64,000 nucleotides of DNA from Lophium mytilinum (Eukaryota > Ascomycota > Dothideomycetes > Mytilinidiales > Mytilinidiaceae): contig MU004184.1 of the NCBI GenBank assembly GCA_010093605.1, forward strand, positions 825,897 to 889,896. Reading direction: 5' to 3'. A model generated the notes under the pieces. It made no database searches. It was not told where the DNA came from and saw nothing but the letters and a program-made list of their open reading frames with translations. The position numbers and the translations under genes were made by a program. Positions 31,000 to 42,940 of this stretch are shown piece by piece; position 1 is the stretch's first letter, and each line of letters begins with the position of its first letter.

Positions 31000-33571
31000 A
31001 TGGCAGAAGCCATCAGCATCCCGTCGCCCTTCTACCGCACCTCCGCCTCCGATAGCCCCGTCGACCCTCCCACCTCCAGCAATCAGCGGCACCCCCAGAT
31101 CCACTCCAACAAGCCCCATGCTATCGCCGGCGCCAGCCCCATCACCAAGCGCAAGCAGTCCAAGAGCCGCAATGGTAGGCCGCACCACACATCGCTCGCC
31201 TTATCATACCTCTGATAAGGCTGCTCAGCCTTTCCCAGGGCTCCAGCTTCCGTCTCACATTCCGCACGCTGACCTGAACAAATTCCCCAGGCTGTAGCAC
31301 TTGTAAAGCAAAGCGCTTGAAGTGTGACGAAACCAAGCCAACTTGCCAGCAATGCGCCCGTCGCGGCGTGCCGTGCGGCGGATATAAAAAAGACTTCAAA
31401 TGGCGGGCCTTCGATGACGCCAGCTTTCAGCCAGCTCCGAAGGTGAAGAAGGGTGCGTAGAAGTCCCAAAAGATCCCTCTAGGTATACATTACTAACTTT
31501 AGAAGAATCATCTCCGCCACGGTCGTTTACCCCGCAGTCATTTTATTCGAGTACTACACTGGACGAGAACGCTATCAAGTCCGAGCCGTCAACGCGGACA
31601 GCATCGCCAAATGATTTGTCCGAAGTTCAGTACCCTCCAGCGCAAACCTCTGTTCCCACTTCCGCTTTCCAAAATGTTTTCGTTGAATATCGCCCATACG
31701 CGAGTGACCTCTATGCCATGTCCAACGCGCCTCCATTCATGACCCCACCAGCTTCGCTACCCCTTCCCGACCAGCCCGAGCCTACTTCAGATGCACCTAC
31801 ATCAAGAGCCATCGCCGACGCCGATGCCATGCCGAGTCCTGAACCCACCCACACAAGGACAACAGCGCCATCAAGTACGGCGTCCGGCCAATCGCCGCGA
31901 CTAGCTGACTTGCTTCTGCCAGGGACCGACCTTCACTCACCACCTGCAGAGTACTACGCATATCGCAATCAACAAGGGGAGTCGTTCTTTCAGCCCTATT
32001 TATACAACCCTCAGGGGGAGTCAATGGACGAGGATGACGTTGAGGAGATCCCACGCAACCACGATTTCAACGCGGACCCTGAGCTCTGGATAACGGGTCA
32101 ACTATCGCCAACTGGATCCAGTTCCTCGAGCTCATCTTCGAACTCGAACAGTGGCATGCTGCTCTTCGAGCCCACATTCCCTCCAAACTCCCCCGAGCAG
32201 ATAGTGCTCCGATACGACCGCAACACTTGCGGCATACTGTCAGTGAAGGATGGACCAACAGAAAATCCGTGGCGGACATTGATTTGGCCCCTAGCGCGGG
32301 AGACTCCGGCCTTGTATCATGCCATTGCTTCCATGACCTCGTTTCATCACTCTGAAAACAATAAACCAATGAGAGTACAGGGACTGGAGCACATGCGCAC
32401 TTCGATCCAAGAATTATCCAAAGGGATTCAGAATATGAGGTTCGATGCCGCCATCGCAACAACGCTTGTCCTTGCCTTTGCCGAGTCCTGGGACACCCAT
32501 ATCAGCTCTGGAATCGATCATATCAAAGGGGCGAAGATCTTGGTCAACCAAGCACTGGTCCGACACCGGCAGGCACCACTTACGGGCGACGAGCTGACTC
32601 GCCTTAAATTTCTGTGCAAAACTTGGATTTACATGGACGTAATAGCTCGCTTGACATCCGTTGACGAGGACGAGTCCAATGATGTTGAGTTGGTTGCGAG
32701 TCTAATCAGCGAGTCTGCCCAGGATCCACATCTCGACCCGCTGATGGGTTCCGCGGGCGGGTTATTTCCATTAGTTGGCCGGGTCGCAAACTTGGTTCGA
32801 AGAGTTCGGAAGACCGATAGCAATGGTCCCAGCATAATTGCGCAAGCTATCGAGCTCAAAGCACAACTTGACAATTGGACAGCTCCGGATGGTATCGTGG
32901 ACCCGGAAGATCCAACGACTTCTATTGCAGATTCCAGGCGGACCGCCGAAGCCTACAGATACGCTACCCTTCTTTACCTCCACCAAGCCGTCCCGGAAAT
33001 ACCTTCTCTTTTCTCCGCCACACTTGCTAAGAAAGCTTTGAGCGAATTGACGCTCGTAGACACAAACTCTAGGGCAGTCATAGTTCAAATATACCCGCTT
33101 ACTGCCGCAGCGTGTGAGGTGGAAGATGAAGACGACAGGATGTGGATACGAGATCGCTGGAAGGCAATGGGAGGCCGAATGAAGCTTGGAATCATAGACC
33201 GATGTAGCGAAGTTGTCACCGAAGTTTGGAAGAGACGTGACGCGCACGTCGCCGAAAAGGCTCGAGCAGCACGGAGAAAGAGTAGTCTGTCATCTCCAGC
33301 ATCACCGTCACTCAAACGGGGGTGCCCCAGTGAAGGAGGAGTCATCGATGACCAGTTCAACTGGACGGAGTTGAGTGGGAAGAGAAGAGCAGTGGGTGGC
33401 ATTGGAGCTTTTGATACCCCAAGACCGGTTGCAGTAAAAGTAGAAAGAGGAGACGCCAAGTCTCGAACCGGTTTAGACACTGAGATGCTCGAAACAGAGT
33501 ATACGGTCAGAGGAAAACTCCATTGGCTCGGCGTAATGCAAGACTGGAATTGGGAAGTATTACTAGGATGA
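31000..33571 (+). CDS. Zn2Cys6 transcription factor with fungal-specific domain
   Basis: Exons 31000-31174, 31291-31452 and 31503-33571 give 801 aa. The binuclear zinc cluster is encoded by exon 2: CSTCKAKRLKCDETKPTC, then QQCARRGVPC, i.e. C-x2-C-x6-C-x6-C-x2-C-x6-C. A Pro/Ser-rich linker follows, then a long helical fungal-specific regulatory domain of the DUF3468 type (ETPALYHAIASMTSFHH, TTLVLAFAESWDTHISSG, LKFLCKTWIYMDVIARLTS). It is a nuclear DNA-binding regulator. The target genes cannot be read from the neighbours, which are a membrane protein and a tRNA synthetase. The start is the first ATG in frame with exon 2. Confidence 0.92.
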
Positions 33572-34540
33572 GCATACAAGATTTCAGAGTTCTCTACGAC
33601 AACATTTCTATCCTTACGATTCCCGGTACGCCCTACCAGGCCTCTATATTAGGTCACGAAACACTAAGCATATCTTGGTCGGCAATATGCATAATTGCCA
33701 CGCCAATCGTTCAGCTTACACGGCTCTGTCGCATTACCCACGATTTCATTACTGATCACCGGTTATCCCTGTGATATCGCAAACATATACCTACTCGCCT
33801 TTTCGACACCCGGTCACCGCCAGGATAGTGAGGTACCTTTTGCTTGTTGTTTGGATCATATTTGCACATTTGCGTCCTCTTGTCTCATTTATGCTTCGTC
33901 TTGCCTGGTATCTAGCGAGTTGAGTTTAGGCGTTCGCTAAATCTATATCCTTGGAAAGTGTGTATCATTTAGGTTGCTTTGGATCTGTATATGGAATATG
34001 GGAGTCGAGAAGACTAGGCGTTTCAGGCTTCAAACATTCGGCCTCCTTCTGGTTCCGGATAAGGTGGACTGAGACTGTACGACGAGTCAGTATCGGTGCG
34101 AGAGACTGGACGCAGGAGAACAAGGCTCATGTAGTCATTAGTATCTAGATATGCTGTAACGATGCCTAGTACCCACAAGCGCAACTTCCGCGGAACGCCT
34201 CAAAGGTCGCGTTCCCGCTCCAAGCACTCCAAAATGATGTTTCCGCGATAGGCGAGGCGGGGGTCCACTCCACCCGTCACCCGTGCCAAGATTTCGCGGG
34301 GCTGACTCCAGCTGAATCTCTTTTCAGCTCGGACACAGAGTCATCCTGGCCAAGGACCAGACTCAGCTCACTCACCACCGCCATTTTCGCTGCGCTGTCC
34401 CTACGCCCGCTCTCGGAATTGCATAAAATACCCCGGCGACCCAATTGACCTTCTTTGAGTCCTCACATTCACCCACATCGCTGTCTTTCGTGTCCATATC
34501 GAATTCGACTCCGCCGCACCCTCGCGAATCCTGCCCCACC
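33572..34540. other. intergenic, tandem genes
   Basis: 3' flank of the Zn2Cys6 factor and promoter of the tyrosyl-tRNA synthetase. AT-rich with frequent stops in the first half. The last ~150 bp is C/T-rich leader ending in CCCCACC before ATG. Confidence 0.5.
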
Positions 34541-36164
34541 ATGGCCACCGCAATGTCGATCGAGGAGAAGAAAGCTCTAATAGAGTCGAATTTGCAGGAG
34601 GTGTTGAATCCAGAGATCATAGACGCCGTGTTGAAGGAGGGACGGCCACTGAAGATTTACTGGGGTGGGTCACATACTGCATATTCATTTTCGGAGGATA
34701 CAACTGCTTTGCTAGAACATCGACGCTAGAACAAGAACATGGCTTCGAATGACTCGTATGCTAATGTATTCCCTTCTATAGGAACTGCAACGACCGGAAG
34801 GCCACACTGCGGATACTTTGTCCCCTGTTTGAAGTTGGCCGAGTTCTTGAAGGCAGGATGCAATGTCAAGGTTCTGTAAGAGATGTCTCCGCAACAATAG
34901 CTTAAAAAGGCTATACTGATACGCCGCACAGTCTGGCAGACATCCATGCCTTCTTGGACAACCTCAAAGCGCCTATAGAGCTTGTCAAACTTCGCGCCGA
35001 GTAAGCTCAAGAACCCCCAATATGCTTCTAGAGAGACTAACAAATGCCAACAGATACTACAAGCTTGTCATCACCGAGCTGTTGAAAGCCGTAAACGTTC
35101 CAATCGATAAACTCACCTTCACATTTGGATCAGACCACCAGTTGACGCCGGCATACACAATGGACTTGCTCCGGATGAGCACCGCGGTCACTGAGCATGA
35201 CGCGAAGAGGGCAGGTGCGGAAGTCGTGAAGCAAGTGGACAATGCGCCACTAAGTGGCCTGATCTATCCGTTGATGTGAGTTCTTGTTCAACGGCACTGC
35301 ATACTAAAGGTCTAACGCGGGAATTCAGGCAAGCGCTTGACGAGCAGTACCTTGATGTTGATGCACAGTTTGGAGGTACATGGTCGCCAGCTCACCTATA
35401 TCGAAATACTCTTAACAAGTGTCACAGGTGTTGATCAACGCAAAATCTTCGCACTCGCTAAAGACGTCCTACCTCGCGTAGGTTTCAAGGAGCGTGCTCA
35501 CTTGATGAACCCCATGGTACCAGGTCTACAAGGTGGCAAGATGAGCTCGAGCGACCCTGACAGCAAGATCGATCTTCTCGATACCCCCGACGATGTTCGC
35601 AAGAAGCTAAAGAAAGCATTCTGTCCACCTAAACAAGTGGAGGAGAACGGCGTGCTCTCCTTTACCGAGTTTGTTTTGCTACCTGCAGGAACACTGAAGT
35701 ACGGAAAACCGCAATTCGTCGTCGAGCGAAGAGATGCGGAGCCGCTAGTTTACACCGATATCAAGCAGATGCAGGACGATTGGAGAAGTGACGTGGTACG
35801 TAGACTCTTCGCTCTATCTTTACCATGTCCACGAAGTTACAGAAAGAGATTAACATATACCTAGCTCACCCCTCAAATCCTCAAACCCGCCGTCACAGAT
35901 GCCCTCATAGCCCTGATGGCCCCCATTCAAGCTGCCTTCCAAGCCTCCAAGGAATTCCAGGATATCGAGAAGAAGGCCTACCCGCCACCACCAGCACCGG
36001 AAAAGAAGAAGAAGGTGAAGAAGGACAAGGGGACTTTCTACCCTAAGAAAGTCGAGGCGAAGCCAGACGGTCATGTCGAAGGCGAGGATGCCGCGAAAGT
36101 CAATCTAGGCACAGAGGGCGGCGAGAAGGCTATCGAGACCCTAACGCTTAGGGATAAGTCGTAG
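34541..36164 (+). CDS. TYS1: cytosolic tyrosyl-tRNA synthetase
   Basis: Charges cytosolic tRNA-Tyr. Seven exons (34541-34664, 34782-34875, 34932-35000, 35054-35275, 35329-35375, 35428-35795, 35865-36164) give 407 aa, the size of the eukaryotic enzyme. The class I HIGH-type motif is GRPHCGYF, split from the N-terminus by a 117-nt intron. [14 protein letters not shown], the SDHQLTPAY region and [11 protein letters not shown] line the tyrosine pocket, and [12 protein letters not shown] is the KMSKS-type loop. The C-terminus has a basic Lys-rich tail ([15 protein letters not shown]). It lacks the EMAP-II domain of animal enzymes and the mitochondrial presequence. The start codon has a good CCACC context. 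Confidence 0.96.
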
Positions 36165-36452
36165 GATCGAGCATGTCTAGCGTAGATGCATTAGACTTGG
36201 AAACGTTGTGCATGTAAGGTCTGGAGTGTAGGTGTTTCAATTGGTTTTTCCAACTTCTCTTCGGAACGTCACATAGAAGCTAGCATGGGAATACCGCAGC
36301 TCATATCTGTCTGCAGACAGATGCACTTGAATTCGAACTACTCATTGCTCGCTCTATATTTCCCTAGCCGAACTTTCCCTTCCATATATCGCTATTTCAA
36401 GTCATCAACACCAACCACGAAAAGGAACCAAAACCTCAGAAAAACGTCCGCA
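36165..36452. other. intergenic between convergent genes
   Basis: 3' flanks of TYS1 and the secreted protein gene. Nothing recognised. Confidence 0.5.
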
Positions 36453-37776
36453 TCACAAAAGCACAGCCATCCCCTGCGCATTCTTCCCCGCCCCTAGCCC
36501 CGTCAAGTCAAAATGCTGCACCGCCTTCCCCTTTCCCTGGCCCCTCCTCGCATCCACCACCGCCACCGCCGCCCCCGTAGTCCCATTCCCCGGACTCAGC
36601 GCATACACAAAACCTCCGGCTGCTTTTAGGTCAATCAGCCCCGGATCCCCATTCGCACCTAAATCAATCGTCGACAGTATACTCGCGTCCTGCAGACTCA
36701 TCTCCAGCACCCGATTCACCCCGACATCCGTCACGAACGCGCTGCCCGTGGCGTCGGATACAGTAGCCCAGCACGTCGCCTTCTGGTCCGCGATGGTCTG
36801 GTTCGCGGCCAGGGAGGCCTGGTTCGTGGCCGGGTCGACTGCCAGGATTCCCGCGCCAAAGGAGGCGTCAGTGACAAAGATCGAGTTGGTCGACGGGATG
36901 AGCGCCGCGCCGAAGAGCACCGCGGTGCCCGGGGGTGAGCTGCGCGTTTCTGTAGTCGAGAGGCTAGCCGCGCCGCCGCATGCAGTGCCCGCGGTGACGG
37001 GGAAGGCGGAGAGGAAGCCGGTGTTGTTAACGGCTGGGTCGCCTTTCACGGTCGTGAAGAGGACGGATTCGTCGGCTGAGAAGAAGGCCTGCGAGACGGT
37101 GTTTGTGGGGCCGACGGGTGGTGTGGACTGCTGCAGGGCGAACGGGCGGAGGGCATCGAGGGTGCTACCGGCGAGGCCGCTGGCGGAGAAGGTCGTGCAG
37201 GCGATGCCTGCGGCCGCGCCGGTGGAGCCCACGCAGACGAGGCTGTGTTTTGCGGAGGCGGCGACGGTGTTGGGGAATTCGCCGCTGACGGCGATGGGCG
37301 TGCCGAGCATGGTGAGGTTGGTGGGGTCTTGGGGGGATATGGCCATCATGGTGAGGGTGTTGGAGCCGGCGTTGACGGCGAAGAGGTTCTGGAATGTTGT
37401 TAGGATGCGGTTTTTCTGGGGCTTTTGGGGGGGGTGGTACCTGTCCAACTACTGTAAGAGATGACTGGCCGACTAGGGCATCCGGTGCACTTGTCGTGTT
37501 AGTGCTGCCATCGATGGCATTCGAACCTTGGCCACCAGTTGCGGTAACAGTACCCGCTGATAGAGTCCCATCTGCTCCGATAGGTACTGCTACAACCGCA
37601 TTTTGAGCATCGTTCGTTAGGAAGTATATCGCTTTCCCTGTGGCAACGCTTCCGGGGGCAGCGCCCTGTGGTTTGCGGTGTTTCCCATGCATACCACCAT
37701 GGGGAGTTGGCGCAGCATTGATTATCTGCGATAGCACTGCTAACGAGAGCAACATAGAACGAATGAGTGTAGACAT
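36453..37776 (-). CDS. secreted lactonase-like beta-propeller protein
   Basis: Exons 37441-37776 and 36453-37388 with a 52-nt intron give 423 aa. A signal peptide is evident (MSTLIRSMLLSLAVLSQIIN, then AAPTP). The mature part has repeating blade-like segments: AIYFLTNDAQNAVVAVPIGADG, LFAVNAGSNTLTMMAI, FVTDVGVNRVLEMSL and FVYALSPGNGTTGAAVAVVD. This resembles the fungal 3-carboxymuconate cyclase/lactonase-like family, which usually has no proven enzyme activity. Very GC-rich third positions in exon 2. Extracellular location is inferred from the signal peptide. Confidence 0.8.
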
Positions 37777-40754
37777 GGCTGATAGATAGCCAGACTAGGA
37801 TGTAAATTTCAAATGAACGGTTGAGAGAAAAGAATGAAAGTGATCCTATCAAAGAAGCGAACGAAAGAAGAATCTTGACCGCAAAGAATATGAGATGAGT
37901 TGATATACAAACTTCTCTCTAGCGCTCCTCTCGCCTACTCTTATACAACACATCCTCATCCCCAATCTGGCTGAAGCCAAACTCGATACACCTTGGCTAC
38001 GAAGTGAAGCGCAAAAATCGATTTCTGACACTCCTCCAAACCCGCGATTATTCGATCGTATTCCCTATTAGGGAAGAGGGAGAAACACGGCGGTACGGTT
38101 TCAGAGAAGAGATTACAGCCGCGCTAGACCGAAAACGTAGTGCTGGATGATGGAATCACGGGGTTTTGGCGCTGAAACGGGATGTGTGTCGAATTTCAGG
38201 AGGGCGCGCAGAGACCTGAGGCATCAAACCGTGCAAGACCTCAAATTGTCTTGCTACAAGACTAGCTAGGTACGCTTGTCTGGCGCTTCTTGAGGTTTCC
38301 TCGTAGGCTGTAAAAGATCTAGATGGGTTGTAAAGTCAACGAGAGAAGACGTAGCTGGTAAGTGAAGCATTTTGTTCCTTGGACTGATTGGCAGCAATGG
38401 TAGAGCTCTACCCCTGACTGCGACGTTCAGCATCTAAGAGAAGGTTATTTGCCGGCAGAGAACAGTTCGGGAGCCCGAACATAGGACAAGCACTGTGGCA
38501 CTGCAAGTAGTTCGCACACGCTATACTCTAGGATACATATGAAAGTAACCGTCATTTGACGACCGGACCGATCTACCGTACCCCAGCATGACCCCGATCC
38601 TCGGTCCCTCGAAAATTACTTCCTTCGGTTTGCAACTCTTACTATTTTGTCAAATGTAGAGATTACTCGGTCTCATTATACTCTCCTCCGATCCTTGCAA
38701 ACTTCCAACCTAGACGAGCTCCAACGAGTCGAACGAGGAAAGATAGATGCTTGCCTTTGCTGCAAAAAAAGTTCAAAGTGCGGGGACGCAATATGGAAAT
38801 GACGGCTAATGAGATCCCTTGATATGAAATGTTCTAAACGCCGGTTAGAGGGAAACACTGCATAAGATGTGGCTACAAGTCTTACTCTAGAGACGAGCTC
38901 CCTACCTTCAGCAAGCTTTCATACCAGCTCTCCAAAATGCTATCCTCACTCCTCATCTCCACATGCCTTTCCTAGCCAGTGTAGCAGCAAACCCAGAACA
39001 GATTCGCTCCGTGCAAGATCCCAAATTCCACTTCTACCTTCAAGCCCTCCCCAGCGATAGTACGGCGTATTACAAGAAAGAAGAAGCAGAGAAGACGAGC
39101 TCAAGGATCAAGTAAAACCAATGCAAGCAATCTTTACATGGCTCTAGGCTGGGTCGTGCAAATTATATCTTTAAAGCACACTACATTGCTGCTGGAGAAG
39201 TTAGCAATATCAAAAGCTCGAATAATGACGACCATCTAACCTTAATAACGCCTATCACCTCCAAGTCTAGAAATGCACACCCATCCATCTACAAAAATGA
39301 TAATCAGCGAAACGCAAGATCGACCACGGCCATCCTTACCCGAAGAAACCACTCATTATCTTTCCCATAAACGCGGTCGTCTGCCTCCCAAACCTCACCA
39401 CCATCATATGTCATCCATCACGAAGCGGATCCCAACCCACCCAGCACTCCTCCATGAAGTCCCATGGCCAGCATGATGATTTTGATCCCAAACCCCCTCC
39501 CACCTTCCGATGAAGAATCCAACATCACACAACCCCCAACCCCTTTTATACACCCCTCAAAAACCCCCATCACATGCTCACAGCGTGACTAACCCAAAAT
39601 CACCTGATCTGGCCTCAACTCCTCACCTCCTCATCTCCCCACCCCTCGCAACACCCACCACTTTCCGCCCGCACGTCCCCACGCTGACTTACCCGAGCAC
39701 CGCACGTCGCAATCCGCATCTACAGATCAGCGTCAAAGCCCGTCATCGCACGTGGCGCGCCAGGGGCAAGCAGAACAACATGCCACCCCCCTACGCGCGG
39801 CTTAGAGACAAATCCCCAAAGGCAAGGACATCTAAGAAAGTCAGGACATAAGGAGTTTCACAATTAGTACGACTTTCCCGTAATGTACGTACGGAGATTG
39901 AAAGAGTTCGAATATTAGTAAGGGTATCGAACAGACAGGAGCAATCGCACAAGCAAACAAGACGACGTCGGTTTTCAAACCCCAAAAAAGCGCCCGAGCA
40001 GAAAGCTCAATACTCAATTCATGGAGACTCGCACGACTCTGTTCTCTGTGATTTCCATTCCAGTGTAATCGACCTTCCTTCAAACGCCACGCCCATAAGC
40101 AAGCCCCACTCTCCTCACATCGGAGGTTTCAGGTATCGAACGGACAAGAAGGAAGAAAAGAAAAACAAGGTATTTACAGTAAAGAAAAGTGGAGCACCAT
40201 GACAGAGTCTCGGGCAGCAGCATTAAACAAAGAAAAGGGGGCCCGCGTGTGTCTCCGGTGCTTGGTATCTGAGACAGCGGGCTGGAAAGGGTGTATAAAA
40301 CAGAATTGACTGAGGCCGTTAAATGTATTTGTGGGGTATGTGCTTTGCAGAATTACGTTATTGGGAAGCGTAACCAGCAGGGTTTGGGTGTTCGGTATGC
40401 GGATCCAGCGAAGAGCCTAACCCTGGGGGGTGTTTGGCGAAGAAGGTCGTGTGGATGGGTGAGAAGATAGGTTGAGAAGGGTATTCGTTATGCCTGTTTT
40501 TGATATACGGAGGAGGTCTCTCGTTGGCGTATTTGGATTGCCGAAAAGGGCGGCTCCGCTATAGAAAAGGTATGATGAGAATGCGAATCAAAAATACTGA
40601 GTACCACCATAGTGGAGGAAGACGCCATCCGTAGACTTTGCTCTCATTCCAAGCAGCAGACTGAGAAGGTATGCACGAGAAGCTGCGAGTTTGTTAGCGA
40701 TGACGTGATAGAGTGGTCGCGGGTGTACCTACCACAAGAATAAACAGTATCCAT
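37777..40754. other. gene-poor stretch, 3 kb
   Basis: The part near 37,777-38,050 is the leader and promoter of the secreted protein. Apart from a possible gene fragment at 38,900-39,115 (listed), only short pro-rich or stop-ridden frames are seen. No transposon or repeat is recognised. Confidence 0.5.
38898..39115 (+). pseudogene. possible gene fragment
   Basis: After a TTCAG acceptor-like site, a frame of about 70 codons reads as ordinary protein (ALQNAILTPHLHMPFLASVA, then IRSVQDPKFHFYLQALPS) and ends at TAA. I see no convincing upstream exon. It may be a relic or the last exon of an undetected gene. Function unknown. Confidence 0.25.
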
Positions 40755-41348
40755 CTAGTTTTGATCACTGGGTATCTTCTTGTTTGACCCATTGCCAGAC
40801 CAGACACCTCCACCCACAGCCCTCGAGATACCAACACCTAGTCCCACAGCAGCAGCAATGATGAACAGGGCGATGAAGATCTTGGCCCAGAGCTTTTGCT
40901 TCTTGTCCAGCGTCCGCAGGGGATTGCAGCCGCGCTCCTGCTTCCGGGCCTTGGCCTTCTCCATCAGTGTTTGCTTCGACGGCCACATTGTGCACTCCTT
41001 GACCCTGCCATCGACTGAGACCTTGGGAGCTCCAACGGTGCTGGTGGCGGAGATTGGGACGCCCGACTCTAGGTCGTGCTGATATACGTTGAGGTGGCCC
41101 TTGGTAGTGGAGGTGGTGTCGTCCATGGAGCGACGTGCGTCTGGGTGCTTGTAGAAGGCAGAGAAGGGGTTGGATGGGTCGGGGTCGTCGTGGGGAGTGC
41201 CCGTCTTGGAGGCTGAAGTCGATTCGATTGAGGACATGTTACTCTCGTGCGAGTTGGCGTTGCGGAGCTGCTGAGCGGGTGTCTTGAGCGTGGGGGGGAA
41301 ATCAGTGTCGACGACTGAAGCGCCAAAGGTTGTCTTCTCGTTCGTCAT
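40755..41348 (-). CDS. single-pass membrane protein, unknown, fungal
   Basis: Single exon, 197 aa. The ATG at 41348 is preferred to one eight codons upstream because the extra residues look non-coding. The N-terminal 120 residues are polar and disordered, rich in Ser, Thr and Pro. A conserved-looking block before the membrane (KECTMWPSKQTLMEKAKARK, then RGCNPL) is followed by one transmembrane segment (KIFIALFIIAAAVGLGVGIS) and a short Gly-rich tail. Topology is probably N-in with a C-terminal anchor. I cannot assign a function. Confidence 0.8.
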   Translation of the reverse strand: MTNEKTTFGASVVDTDFPPTLKTPAQQLRNANSHESNMSSIESTSASKTGTPHDDPDPSNPFSAFYKHPDARRSMDDTTSTTKGHLNVYQHDLESGVPISATSTVGAPKVSVDGRVKECTMWPSKQTLMEKAKARKQERGCNPLRTLDKKQKLWAKIFIALFIIAAAVGLGVGISRAVGGGVWSGNGSNKKIPSDQN

Positions 41349-42940
41349 TTTGGCGGTGCAGAGGTTCGACAAGATCGACCGGGCTAAGGAGACACGGAGG
41401 GGATTCGGTTGGGGTTATCGCAGATCGGTGCAGCGAGGTTGGGGATAGGGAGACTGCAGGCGTGGTGAATTTGCAGTGGATGTTGAGTAGCTGGGAATGA
41501 GATGGATGAGAGCAGCGGGTAGCAATTGAAGTGTCTCGCGGTGGGCAGACAAGTCAGACTGTCATTCCCAACATGCAGGTCGAAGTGGTGAGGCTGGGTC
41601 TCAGGTGGAGATTGTGGTGCAGGGAGCTGGGGCAGTCGTGACGGGCACGGTTGAGCAGCACGTGGAGCAGGTGGTCGCAGCGTGGGAATTGGTGAAGAAG
41701 GAGCGAGTGGTCAATTGCGTGGCCAGCGTGGAAAACAAGAAGGAGCGGGGTGAGGAGAGGAGGCAGGAGTCGGTGCAGCAATATGGACTCTGGATCATGG
41801 CAATCAAGCTTAAGATGGGGTGCTATGGGGTGGTGGTCTGGTCTCGGCGTGGCTTCATTCACGCCCAGGCCAGCTAGGATGACGCTTGTCGTAGCATTCT
41901 GGCGGGCCGCCGGTCAGTTTCCACCAGATCAGCCACCGTACGAGTCGCCATTGGAGCCCCATCAGCCTGTCAACTATCTCGCGTCCAGTGAGCCATCTCG
42001 ACGCCCAATGCTGCGTGGACAGAGAGATGCGGGAATGGGGACGAACAGCACGCGCTCAGAATGGCTGGATGGTGGATGGTGTTGACGAGCGGCCGCTTGC
42101 ACATCGCCCCACTCGGTACGCGGTGCCTTGCATTAGAGCCTATCGAGAGCCTGTTAGGGGCCAACTCTACTGCTGGCCTGCGAGTCGTACCAAGCCCAAA
42201 AAGGGGCTCCACACTGGCTCCGGGTGCACTGACTTGGCAGATCTCTCCCCTGCCGCTCCAGAAGCTGCAAACACCAGCCGCTTTGGGGCGACAGCCTGCA
42301 TTAATCCAATATTCACGGCCCTATTTATACTTTCGCCCTTTGCCACCACCGCCTCCTGCATCACCACCATGCATGCTGGCTATCGCTGGAAGATTGCCCC
42401 TTATCGCCTCAACAATGCCTTCGAGCAGCCACGTAACCAGGGTTTGGTGTTTTGGTTAGCTGCATGGCTATCTACACGAAGCTCCGATAACACAGCATTG
42501 CTGCGTTTCATCGCTGCGAACTACGCTGCGGTATTGCTCCAATTGCGAATGACGCCATTCGCCAATATACTTTACAAGACAGTTGTTTGACAAACATTTG
42601 AGCTTCCATTGATCAGTATTGCTTGGTCCTCTGCTAATTAATTATGCTGCCTTACTGTCTACATGCAGCTACTTTTAACCATCCCGCGCCAGAAGCCTGA
42701 AACACAACGCTATTGACTGCTATCATTCAGTTGTGTATACCCACTGTTGAGTGGTGAGCAGACATCCCAGTCCGAGCGGTGATGCAGATGTCCAGGCACT
42801 ATAATATGTACTCCCCAACCCAGATAACGCCCGCAAATGCCACACGTGCTGTGCTGTGTACCGGCGCTGAAGACGCAGTGCCATGCTCGCTCAAACCACC
42901 AGAAAGCCCGCTGTCCCTATGCGCCTCCAACCATCTTCCC
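41349..42940. other. intergenic, no supported gene
   Basis: Promoter of the membrane protein gene and 3' flank of the ABC transporter. Overlapping frames near 41,600-42,590 on both strands lack motifs and codon bias. Nothing else seen. Confidence 0.5.
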
